A program made the position numbers and the translations under genes. Source: Streptomyces calvus (lineage in GTDB: Bacteria; Actinomycetota; Actinomycetes; Streptomycetales; Streptomycetaceae). Taken from it: a DNA stretch of 64,000 nt. Shown one piece after another: positions 1-7,276 of the stretch; position 1 is the stretch's first letter; every line of letters starts with the position of its first letter. Where the stretch lies: the NCBI RefSeq assembly GCF_006782915.1, contig NZ_VCNP01000006.1, positions 1 through 64,000 on the forward strand. Reading direction: 5' to 3'. The notes under the pieces are model-generated. The model was not told the origin of the DNA. It did no database searches and saw only the letters and a list, made by a program, of their open reading frames with translations.

Positions 1-56
1 GACGGCGGCCCGCGAGGGCCGTGGTCGGCGCCGTACCCGTGTCCTGGCGGCCCGGG

Positions 57-1145
57 TCACTCCTGCGCGAGCAGGGCGTAGGCGGTCGCCAGGAACGGGT
101 CGCGGGCGCGGAAGCGGCGGGTGCACACGGCGGCCAGGGCCGTGCCGGTGCCGGGCCGGAAGCCGAGGAACGTCTGCTGGCCGAGCGTCGCGCCGCTGTG
201 GAAGTACATCGGACCGGCGTCCGTCGGGTGCCGGAACCAGCCGACGGTGTGGACGTGCCGGTGTCCCAGCCCGCGCCGCAGCACGGGGGTGCGTACGGCG
301 TTCAGCGCGCCGGCCAGCGCCGGTGAGGCGCCCGGGTCGAGGTGGGCCTCGAGGAAGGTGAGCAGGTCGTGCGGGGTGGCGCGGACGGCGCCGGCCGCCT
401 GGAAGCCGCCCGCATCGAAGGCGGGCACGGGCCTGCCGCCGTCCTTGGTGTGCCCGGTGGCGTCGCGCCCGTCGGTGCCGGCCCGCAGGGTCGTGTCGTG
501 CAGCGCGAGCGGTTCGAGCAGCTGACCGGTGACGAGGTCCTGCCACGGGGTGCCGGTGGCGGCGGCGAGGGCGTGGCCGAGAACGGCGACGCCGAAGTTG
601 GAGTAGCGCCAGCGGGTGCCGGGCCGGTGCCGGGGGCGGTGGCGCAGGAAGGCGTCGACGACGCGCGCGTCGCCGTAGCGGGCGTAGGGGTTGCTGCGCC
701 AGGCGGGCAGGGCGCGGACGTAGAAGCCGGGCGGGAGGACCGGCAGTCCGGCGGTGTGGGTGACGAGGTGGGCGAGGGTGACGGGTGCCGTGCCCGGCGG
801 GCGGCCGCGGTCGAGGAGGGTGGCGGCCGGTTCCCCGCCGTGCAGCCGGCCGCTGTCGACCAGCCGGGCCAGCAGCAGCGCGGTGAAGGTCTTGGTGGCC
901 GAGCCGATCTCGTAGCGCAGGGTGTCGCGGGGGTGCGGCGGGGGCGGGGCGGTGCCGCCGGTGCGTACGGTGCGCCGGCCGTGGCGGGAGAGGGCGAGGA
1001 CGACGTCGGGGGCGTCGGCGGCGGCGACGGCGTCCGTGAGCCGTTCGTCCCGGTGTTCGTCGTCCGGCGCCGGGTCCGGGCGGGCGGCGGGCCGGTCCTC
1101 CTGGTCGGGCGGCTCGCCCGGCCAGGTGCGGTACGCCGTCGTCAC
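57..1145 (-). CDS. Serine hydrolase, beta-lactamase/class C fold
   Basis: A 362-residue protein of the serine beta-lactamase/D-Ala-D-Ala carboxypeptidase family. The three active-site motifs are visible: S82-A-T-K85 (SxxK, nucleophile and general base), Y181-S-N183 (YxN) and H316-S-G318 (the KTG-like triad, here HSG). No signal peptide or membrane segment is apparent, so the enzyme is probably cytosolic, which is unusual for a true penicillin-binding protein and fits the esterase/peptidase members of the family. I chose the GTG at 1145 because it overlaps the stop of the upstream gene by four bases (GTGA); the frame stays open far upstream but that part overlaps the neighbouring gene. It is the last gene of a five-gene operon that begins with a 61-residue peptide, so cleavage of a peptide or ester made by that operon is a possible role (inference). 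Fold assignment is firm; substrate is unknown. Confidence 0.85.
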   Translation of the reverse strand: MTTAYRTWPGEPPDQEDRPAARPDPAPDDEHRDERLTDAVAAADAPDVVLALSRHGRRTVRTGGTAPPPPHPRDTLRYEIGSATKTFTALLLARLVDSGRLHGGEPAATLLDRGRPPGTAPVTLAHLVTHTAGLPVLPPGFYVRALPAWRSNPYARYGDARVVDAFLRHRPRHRPGTRWRYSNFGVAVLGHALAAATGTPWQDLVTGQLLEPLALHDTTLRAGTDGRDATGHTKDGGRPVPAFDAGGFQAAGAVRATPHDLLTFLEAHLDPGASPALAGALNAVRTPVLRRGLGHRHVHTVGWFRHPTDAGPMYFHSGATLGQQTFLGFRPGTGTALAAVCTRRFRARDPFLATAYALLAQE

Positions 1146-2059
1146 GAGGCCCGGGCCAGCTCGGTCAGGGCGCGGGAGGTGGCCAGTACGGAGGCGAAGG
1201 CGGCGACCAGCGTCGAGTGGTACACGATGTCGAAGACCGCCTCCTCGTCGCCCTCGGGCATCACGCGGATCGCGGGCATGGCGCCGTCGGGCTGCTGTGC
1301 GGCGGCGAAGGCGCGCCAGGCCGGCTCGTCCAGGGTGGGGCGGGGCAGGCAGGCGTCGACGACGAGGAGTTCGCCGAGCAGGTCCCAGCGCTCCAGGTCC
1401 AGCCAGTCGTCGATCCAGGCGGGCAGCCAGGTGGCAAGGTAGTCGGCGATGTCCGCGGGCAGGCCGGCGGGGTTCTCGCCCCAGTCGGTCAGGTGGAACA
1501 CGCAGTGGGTGATGTCGTAGGCGATGTGGCCCTCGACGGTCCAGGGTTCCGGGGTGTGGGCCAGCCAGGTGGCGCGCAGGGCCTCGTCCTCGGCGGGCCG
1601 GGGGGTGAGTCCGAAGCGGCGCTGGAAGGCGGAGAGTCCGAGCCGCCGGGTGGGCGTGGCCTCGAAGGCCCGCCAGCTGTCCAGCCGGTGGTTCAGGACG
1701 ACGGCGCGCTCCACCTCGGGCTGGCTGTAGCCGAGTTCCCGGAACGGCAGGTACACCTCGAACGGGATGGGTGAGGCGGGCTCGGTGCGCTGTCCGCGCA
1801 CCAGCATGGTGCCGCCGTCCAGGGTTTCGCGCCAGACGTGGTCGAGCAGCCGGCGGGCGAGGTCGGCCTGGCGGGAGCCCGCGACGCCTTCGCGGAACAG
1901 CACCTTGCAGACCAGGGCGAGTTCGCCGACGGGTTTGAAGCGTTCCAGGAAGCCGACCTCGGGGTCCGCGTCGGGCTCCAGCCGGAAGCCGTCGCGGTGG
2001 GCCCACAGCCATTCCATGGCGCCGACTCCGACGGTGTGGACGATGCGGGTGTCGGTCAT
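1142..2059 (-). CDS. Unrecognised protein, paralogue of the next upstream gene
   Basis: A 305-residue soluble protein that I do not recognise. It shares blocks with the gene directly upstream (2056-3045): a THCVFHLTDWG segment near the middle, then a Trp-rich helix ending LGELL, and a YHSTLVAAFASVL segment near the C terminus. The whole protein looks helical and has no signal peptide or membrane span. The invariant His, Asp and Trp of the HLTDWG block could be catalytic or metal-binding, but that is inference. It starts with ATG at 2059, overlapping the upstream stop by four bases, and its own stop overlaps the start of the downstream beta-lactamase-fold gene. Tandem paralogues with coupled translation suggest a heterodimer or two successive steps acting on one substrate. 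Confidence 0.75.
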   Translation of the reverse strand: MTDTRIVHTVGVGAMEWLWAHRDGFRLEPDADPEVGFLERFKPVGELALVCKVLFREGVAGSRQADLARRLLDHVWRETLDGGTMLVRGQRTEPASPIPFEVYLPFRELGYSQPEVERAVVLNHRLDSWRAFEATPTRRLGLSAFQRRFGLTPRPAEDEALRATWLAHTPEPWTVEGHIAYDITHCVFHLTDWGENPAGLPADIADYLATWLPAWIDDWLDLERWDLLGELLVVDACLPRPTLDEPAWRAFAAAQQPDGAMPAIRVMPEGDEEAVFDIVYHSTLVAAFASVLATSRALTELARAS

Positions 2060-3045
2060 GCCTGCGCTCCTTGTCCGCCGTGCCGGGGCCGCGCGCCGGC
2101 GCCGACGGGCGGCCCGGCCGGGCGGGCGCCGGTCAGTACCGCCGCGAAGGCGGCCATGAGGGTGGAGTGGTAGTGGTGGAGGAAGTACCGTTCGCCGTCG
2201 GTGACTTCGGATGCGGTGGAGTCGGCGGCACGGCCTTCGAGGGGGATCTCGCCGGAGGGGCGGCGGGCGGCGGCGAGCCGCTGCCAGGCGTCCAGGGGTG
2301 GCGGATCGCCGGTGCGGCGGGCGACGACGGCGGCCACGGCGAGCAGTTCACCGCTCAGGTCCCACATCCGCGCCTCCAGGCAGGTGTCGAGCCAGGGCGG
2401 CAGCCAGTCGGCGAGGTAGGAGACGAGGTCCGGCGGCAGGCCCTCCGGCTCGCGTCCCCAGTCGGTGAGGTGGAAGACCACGTGGGTCAGGGCGTATCCG
2501 GCGTCGCGCTCGAAGGTCCACGGTTCCGGCAGTCCGCCGAGCCAGGTGCGCGACAGCAACTGCGGTGTCTGCGCGGGCCGGTGGATGCCGCAGCGCTCCT
2601 CGGCGCGCAGCACGCCCAGCCGGCGGGTGGGGTCCTGTTCGGTGAGCCGCCATCCGCGGGTGCGGGCCACCACGGCGGCGGTCTCCTCGAAGGCGGGGTG
2701 CCGGAATCCGGCGGAGGCGAGGGCCGCGTACACCTCGAGGGGATAGGTGGCGAAGGGCTCCAGGCGTTGCAGCCGCCGGAGGAGTTCGCCTCCTCCGGTC
2801 TCCTGCCAGGCGAACTCCAGCAGCGCGCGGGCGCGCCGGTGGACGGGGTCCGCGGGGGCGGTGTGGTGGGCGACGGTCGCGCAGACCTGGGCCAGTTCGC
2901 CCAGTGGCTTCCAGCTGCTGTCGACGTCGCCGTCGACGGCGAGCGCGTCCTCGCCGAGGGCGAAGCCGTCGCGGCGGATGTCGGCCCAGGCGAGGGCGTC
3001 CTCGGCGATCCTCCGGACGTCGGGGGTGTCCTCGGGCGGGGTCAC
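2056..3045 (-). CDS. Unrecognised protein, paralogue of the next downstream gene
   Basis: A 329-residue protein of unknown function, related to the 305-residue product of 1142-2059. The shared core is LTHVVFHLTDWG followed by a Trp-rich stretch (YLADWLPPWL) and a late YHSTLMAAFAAVL block. It is slightly longer than its paralogue, with an Arg/Gly/Pro-rich tail of about 20 residues. I chose the GTG at 3045, which overlaps the stop codon of the upstream gene (GTGA); an in-frame extension to 3453 exists but lies wholly inside that neighbour. No known family motif, signal peptide or membrane segment is visible. Gene duplication inside one operon is the clearest thing to say about it. Confidence 0.75.
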   Translation of the reverse strand: MTPPEDTPDVRRIAEDALAWADIRRDGFALGEDALAVDGDVDSSWKPLGELAQVCATVAHHTAPADPVHRRARALLEFAWQETGGGELLRRLQRLEPFATYPLEVYAALASAGFRHPAFEETAAVVARTRGWRLTEQDPTRRLGVLRAEERCGIHRPAQTPQLLSRTWLGGLPEPWTFERDAGYALTHVVFHLTDWGREPEGLPPDLVSYLADWLPPWLDTCLEARMWDLSGELLAVAAVVARRTGDPPPLDAWQRLAAARRPSGEIPLEGRAADSTASEVTDGERYFLHHYHSTLMAAFAAVLTGARPAGPPVGAGARPRHGGQGAQA

Positions 3046-3737
3046 ACGAGCGCTCCGGCCCGCATCCGCCGCGCGGCCTGTACGTGCAGGGCGACGAGCG
3101 GGTCCTGGCCGCCCATCAGCTCCACGAAGTCCAGGCCGGCCTCGAGGCCCACGGTGTCCGGTACGCCGGACAGCAGGGTCAGCCAACGACCTGCGCCCGC
3201 GGCCTGCCGCCAGTCCCGGCGGCGCACGGCCCGCACGAAGCCGCGGGCGACGTCCACGGGCCGGCGGCCGGCGAGGCGGCCGAGCGCGCAGTCCTCGCCG
3301 GGCAGCGCGAGCGGGGCCAGGACGGCGAGTTGATGGGTGAGGAACTGCCAGGTGGCGTCGTCGAGCCAGCCGGTGCCGGGCTCGTCCGGTGGTCCGGCGG
3401 TGTAGGAGGGGTCGACCCTGCGGAGCGTGCGGGCCATGCCCCAGTGGCTCCATCGCACGGTGGGCGCCGCGTCCGCGCGCGGCGGGTACGCCTCGACCGC
3501 CTTGCGGAAGAGGGCCACCTGCGCCGGGTCGGTCGGGGTGCGCAGCAGCAGGTCCGGCAGCAGCGCGTCGGATCCGAGGACGCGTACGGCGGCGAGCGCG
3601 AGTTCTCCGGCTTCCCCGTCGGTCCCCGCCGGGGGGACCGCTCGCGCGTGGTCTCCGCCCCGAAGGGCGGAGACCACGCCGGAAGCGATGTCCTGCACTG
3701 CGCCCTGCAAGAGGGTCGAAGTGCCCGACTGCTCCAT
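3042..3737 (-). CDS. Unrecognised 231-residue protein in peptide operon
   Basis: A 231-residue soluble protein with no family I can name. The N-terminal third is Ala/Gly-rich; the middle carries a Trp-containing RWSHWGMARTLRR segment and a WLDDATWQFLTHQLAVLAPL segment that look like amphipathic helices. The ATG at 3737 lies 22 bases after the stop of the 61-residue peptide gene. The reading frame is open further upstream but would run through that peptide gene, so I did not extend it. Its stop overlaps the GTG of the following gene. Position directly behind the peptide gene makes it a candidate partner or processing factor for that peptide (inference from order only). Confidence 0.7.
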   Translation of the reverse strand: MEQSGTSTLLQGAVQDIASGVVSALRGGDHARAVPPAGTDGEAGELALAAVRVLGSDALLPDLLLRTPTDPAQVALFRKAVEAYPPRADAAPTVRWSHWGMARTLRRVDPSYTAGPPDEPGTGWLDDATWQFLTHQLAVLAPLALPGEDCALGRLAGRRPVDVARGFVRAVRRRDWRQAAGAGRWLTLLSGVPDTVGLEAGLDFVELMGGQDPLVALHVQAARRMRAGALV

Positions 3738-3759
3738 GTGACTACTCCCGTCGATCCGT

Positions 3760-3945
3760 TCAGCCCTTCTTCGGACGCGGGGTCGGGGGCGACAGCAGCA
3801 GCTTGGTCGAGCCGGAGAGGAGGGCCAGGGCGGCGCACTGGCGGCTGTCGCGGTACACACCGTCGGCCTCTACCGGGTCGAGAGCCGCCTCGATGTCGGC
3901 GCTCTGGATTCCGGTGACTTCGCGGACCGTTTCTTCGGGACGCAT
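3760..3945 (-). CDS. 61-residue peptide heading an operon of unknowns
   Basis: A small gene encoding 61 residues, beginning MRPEETVREVTGIQSADIEA and ending in a Pro/Lys-rich tail, SPPTPRPKKG. The N-terminal two thirds are acidic and could form one helix; the C-terminal third is Ser/Thr/Leu-rich with a single Cys at residue 37 and turns basic at the end. A purine-rich site (GGGAG) lies about eight bases before the ATG. The region upstream (3946-4030) is markedly more AT-rich than the rest of the window, as expected of a promoter. An acidic leader-like part, a short hydroxyl-rich end, and coupled genes for unknown proteins and a hydrolase fit a ribosomally made, modified peptide, but no known RiPP maturation enzyme is present, so a small regulator or chaperone-like subunit is equally possible. 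Position and ribosome site make it a convincing gene; function unknown. Confidence 0.6.
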   Translation of the reverse strand: MRPEETVREVTGIQSADIEAALDPVEADGVYRDSRQCAALALLSGSTKLLLSPPTPRPKKG

Positions 3946-4030
3946 AACACCATCTCCCTGAGGTGTAGCGAGTACCTTCACTCTCAGAATCACCCCAATC
4001 GGACAATTCATGCCACTTTTCCCATGACTC
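3946..4030 (-). promoter_or_regulatory. AT-rich promoter region of the peptide operon
   Basis: About 85 bases with clearly lower GC than the surrounding DNA lie directly before the 61-residue peptide gene. The stretch includes CATGAATTGTCCGATTGGGG and AGAGTGAAGGTACTC on the minus strand. I could not fix one convincing -10/-35 pair, so this is a promoter call from composition and position only. Confidence 0.4.
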
Positions 4031-4142
4031 ACTTTGGTCACTTCTTCAACAGACCGGGTGTGGCGGGGAGGACGGGCAGGCACTGCGGGAGCACCGGCGG
4101 TGTGCGTCCGGAAGCCGCCGGTGCGCCGCCGCTGACGGGCGT

Positions 4143-5369
4143 TCAGCGGATGGCGGCGAGCAGGACGCCGCTGTGCGGGCGGGTCGGGACGCGGTGCAGC
4201 GGGATCGTGAGGTTCTGCTGCGGCACCGTGTACTCCATACGGGCGAGCCGCACGGCGAGCGCCTCCAGCACGCCGACGGTGATGCCCTCGCCGGGACAGC
4301 GGTGGCCCGTGGCGGGGTCGCCGCCGCCCTGCGGGATCAGTTCGTCGCGCCCGACGGGCCGTCCGAGGAAGCGCTCCGGCCGGAACGCGTACGGATCGCC
4401 CCACAGCGACTCGTCGTGGTTCTGGCCGTACACGTCCAGCACCACCAGTCCCCCGGCCGGCACCCACTCGCCCCGCCAGTACAGGTCCCGGGCGGCCAGA
4501 CCGCCGAGGAACGGCACGAACGGGTAGAAGCGCCGGACCTCGTGCGCGAAGGCGGTGACGAAGGGGACGTCCCCGTCCGCCAGCCGGGCCCGGTGTCCGG
4601 GCCACCGGTGCAGGGCGTGCGCCGTGAAGGCGACGAACCAGGCGACGGCGGCCGTCGGACGCACCACGTTGAGCAGTTCCACCGCGGCCGTCCTCCCGTC
4701 GAGCGGCGCCCCGTCGGCCTCCCGGTGCCGGCACACCAGGTCGAGCACCGAGTCCGCGGGCGCCGAGGCCCCGCCGGTACGAACGTGGCGCACCAGCCGG
4801 GCCTCCTGCCGGGCGCGGGCGCGCCGGGCCCGCAGGTGGCGGGGTCCGGCGGTGGCGAAGCCGTCGACCATGGCGATCAGGTCGCGGGCCGTCGCCCGCT
4901 CCTCACAGACGTCCAGCGGTATCCCCGCCCAGCGGTGGACACCGGCGGTGAGCACGGTGGCCGCCTCGTCGAACAGCACGACGGCGCCGCGCCCGCTCCA
5001 GTCGGGTACGGCGTCGTCCCACGCGGCGGTGACGTGGTCGACGAGGCCGGCCACCCGCTCGGGCGCCAGCAGCGGCAGGAACAGGGACTTGCGGGCGCGG
5101 TGGGCGGCGCCGTCGAGGGTGTGCACGGCCCCGTGGCCGAACAGCGTGCCGAGCACGGGTTCGGGGACGGCGCGGTGCCGGTGCACATTGCGTTCGTCGT
5201 AGAAGAAGCGCACCGCTTCCGGCCCGCGCAGGGCGAGCGCCGGGCGGCCGAGGATGCGGGTGCGCACCACGGGGCCCGGGGTGTCGCGCATCCGGTTGGG
5301 CAGCCAGGCGTAGCCCTCCGCCAGCAGCGGCAGGGTGCGGTCGACGAGGGGGCGGCCGAGAACGTCCAT
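4143..5369 (-). CDS. Cytochrome P450, CYP152-type fatty-acid peroxygenase
   Basis: A 408-residue P450 whose features match the CYP152 family (H2O2-driven fatty-acid hydroxylases and decarboxylases) rather than ordinary P450s. The I-helix carries R237-P238 (NVVRPTAAVAW) where monooxygenases have an acid-alcohol pair; in CYP152 this Arg binds the substrate carboxylate. The K-helix EVRR is at 277-280 and the haem loop reads QGGGDPATGHRCPGE with Cys358 as the iron ligand. A His is found at position 83 (GAVHTLDG); from memory this is the position of His85 in the decarboxylase OleT and Gln85 in the hydroxylase P450BSbeta. No membrane anchor, as expected for this cytosolic class, and no redox partner gene is nearby. 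It reads in the same direction as the peptide operon but is separated from it by about 200 bases. Confidence 0.88.
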   Translation of the reverse strand: MDVLGRPLVDRTLPLLAEGYAWLPNRMRDTPGPVVRTRILGRPALALRGPEAVRFFYDERNVHRHRAVPEPVLGTLFGHGAVHTLDGAAHRARKSLFLPLLAPERVAGLVDHVTAAWDDAVPDWSGRGAVVLFDEAATVLTAGVHRWAGIPLDVCEERATARDLIAMVDGFATAGPRHLRARRARARQEARLVRHVRTGGASAPADSVLDLVCRHREADGAPLDGRTAAVELLNVVRPTAAVAWFVAFTAHALHRWPGHRARLADGDVPFVTAFAHEVRRFYPFVPFLGGLAARDLYWRGEWVPAGGLVVLDVYGQNHDESLWGDPYAFRPERFLGRPVGRDELIPQGGGDPATGHRCPGEGITVGVLEALAVRLARMEYTVPQQNLTIPLHRVPTRPHSGVLLAAIR

Positions 5370-5542
5370 GGCCGCCGGGTGCCCCCGCGGTGTCCCGCGG
5401 ACACGCGGCCGGACGGGTGCGTCGGCGGCACGGATGTGTCCGGGGCCACGCCTCGAACGAGGCCCGGGTCACGCCGGGGCGGGTGCCACGACGGCTACCG
5501 TTCGGTGCGGTCCCTCTCCCCCTCGGTTCGGACGGCCCGGCA

Positions 5543-6037
5543 GTGCAAGCAGATCTCTCCCCGGTCATCGCGGCGACCGCGCAGTGGCTGACACGTTCCT
5601 ACCCCGCGCCCGGCGGCGCGCTCGCCACCGCGCTGTGCGAGGCCCAGGCCCGGCAGGCGGCGACGCTCGCCGCCCGGTTGCGGTACCCGACGGCGATGGA
5701 CGCGGCACTGGTCGGCCTGGCCGGCCCGGGCGGTTCGGCGCGGCTCGACCGGGTCACCGGCACCGGGGACGCCGGCCGGCAGCCGTGGCGCACCTGGGTC
5801 GACGAGGTCGTCGCCAGCTGGGCCGCCTGCCTGCTCGCCGAGCCGGGGCTCGCGTCGGTCGCGGCGACCGCGCTCGGGCATCCGTCCACCGAGTTCCGCC
5901 GCCTGCTCGACCCCGACGAGGGCGATCTGCGCGCCGGGGCCCTGCTGCGCCACCCCGACCTCCTCTCCCCCGTGGCCTCGCTCCACCGGCCGGCCCTGCT
6001 CGCCCGCCTGGACCCGGACGCCACCCTGGTCCCCTGA
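5543..6037 (+). CDS. Small uncharacterised protein
   Basis: A 164-residue protein I do not recognise. It is Ala/Leu-rich and probably helical (AATAQWLTRSYPAPGGALAT, WTVDEVVASWAACLLAEP-like stretch) and ends RPALLARLDPDATLVP. No signal peptide or membrane span. The start is uncertain: I took the GTG at 5543, where the protein-like composition begins; the frame is open from 5390 but that part is Arg-rich and looks non-coding, and another GTG lies at 5483. No clear ribosome site precedes either. It is divergent from the P450 and stands about 200 bases before the glycoconjugate cluster, so neighbours say little about its job. Confidence 0.5.
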   Translation: MQADLSPVIAATAQWLTRSYPAPGGALATALCEAQARQAATLAARLRYPTAMDAALVGLAGPGGSARLDRVTGTGDAGRQPWRTWVDEVVASWAACLLAEPGLASVAATALGHPSTEFRRLLDPDEGDLRAGALLRHPDLLSPVASLHRPALLARLDPDATLVP

Positions 6038-6240
6038 CGCCCCTTCCACGCGGCCGTGACCTGCGGAAACGGCAGGCACCGCGGTGTTCTCACGCTCCGT
6101 CTTTCACCGGTTTGCAGTAAGCGACCGTGCCACCCGTGTGGGCGCGGCCCAGGCTGGTTCCCGGGGTCGACGGCCCGGCCCGGCGCCGTAGCCACCGGTC
6201 GGCCCCGGCCACCGACACCTGCGACGGAGGGCTGAGCGAC

Positions 6241-7203
6241 ATGACCAGCGCCACATCCCGGAAGTGGGAGCACGCCGTCGTCACCGGCGGCGCGGGCTTC
6301 GTCGGCTCCCATCTGTGCGCCGCCCTGCTGGACGCGGGCGCCGCCGTCACCTGCGTGGACGACTTCAGCACCGGCCGGCCGGAGAACGTCACGCCGCTGC
6401 TCGACCGGCCCGGGTTCACGCTCGTCCAGGCCGACGTCGCCGAGGAACTGCCGGTCGGCCGGCCGTGCGACCTCGTACTGCACTTCGCCTCCCCGGCCTC
6501 CCCCGCCGACTACCTGCGGCTGCCGCTGCACACCATGGAGACCGGCAGCCTCGGCACCCGCAACGCCCTGCGCCTCGCCCAGGACTCCGGAGCCCGCTTC
6601 GTCCTCGCCTCCACCTCGGAGGTGTACGGCGACCCGCAGCAGAACCCGCAGGACGAGCGCTACTGGGGCAACGTCAACCCGGTCGGCCCGCGCAGCGTCT
6701 ACGACGAGGCCAAGCGCTTCGGCGAGGCGCTGACCACCGCCCACGCCGAGACCCACGGCACCGACACCTGCATCGTGCGGCTGTTCAACACCTACGGCCC
6801 CCGGATGCGCGGCCACGACGGACGGGCGGTGCCGACGTTCGTACGGCAGGCCCTGGCCGGAGAACCGCTCACGGTGACCGGGGACGGCCGGCAGACCCGC
6901 TCGCTGTGCTACGTCGACGACACGGTGGCCGGCGTCCTCGCGGCCGCCGCGCACGGCATGCGCGGTCCGGTCAACATCGGCAACCCGGGCGAGATCACCA
7001 TGCTGGACCTGGCCCGGCTCGTCGTCGAACTCACCGGTTCCGGCTCGCCAATCCGCTACATCGAACGCCCGGTGGACGACCCGGCCGTGCGCTGCCCCGA
7101 CATCACCCTGGCCCGCGACAAGCTCGGCTGGGAGCCGCGGGTGGGCGCCGAGGAGGGGCTGCGCCGCACCATCGCCTGGTTCCGCGCCGAGGCCGGTCGC
7201 TGA
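6241..7203 (+). CDS. NAD-dependent SDR, UDP-glucuronate decarboxylase-like
   Basis: A 320-residue extended short-chain dehydrogenase. The N-terminal GGAGFVGSHLC is the NAD-binding Rossmann loop; the catalytic YDEAK (YxxxK) follows the family-typical block STSEVYGDPQQNPQDERYWG and NVNPVGPRS, and later RLFNTYGPRM and GDGRQTRSLCYVDD. These blocks are those of UXS enzymes, which convert UDP-glucuronate to UDP-xylose, although dTDP/GDP-sugar dehydratases share part of them. ATG at 6241 has GGAGGG nine bases ahead; an in-frame ATG-like start at 6127 lacks one. It opens a cluster of glycosyltransferase and sugar-nucleotide genes and likely supplies an activated sugar to them. Confidence 0.85.
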   Translation: MTSATSRKWEHAVVTGGAGFVGSHLCAALLDAGAAVTCVDDFSTGRPENVTPLLDRPGFTLVQADVAEELPVGRPCDLVLHFASPASPADYLRLPLHTMETGSLGTRNALRLAQDSGARFVLASTSEVYGDPQQNPQDERYWGNVNPVGPRSVYDEAKRFGEALTTAHAETHGTDTCIVRLFNTYGPRMRGHDGRAVPTFVRQALAGEPLTVTGDGRQTRSLCYVDDTVAGVLAAAAHGMRGPVNIGNPGEITMLDLARLVVELTGSGSPIRYIERPVDDPAVRCPDITLARDKLGWEPRVGAEEGLRRTIAWFRAEAGR

Positions 7204-7276
7204 GCGCGGCCGTCCGCTCCGGCCCAGGACACCGCGGCCCCGCCCACCGCCCCGATCCGCGAAAGGCCCGCCCGCC

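Noticed and set aside
1..56. Left edge, possible end of another gene
   Set aside because: Only 56 bases with no stop or protein-like signal I could assign.
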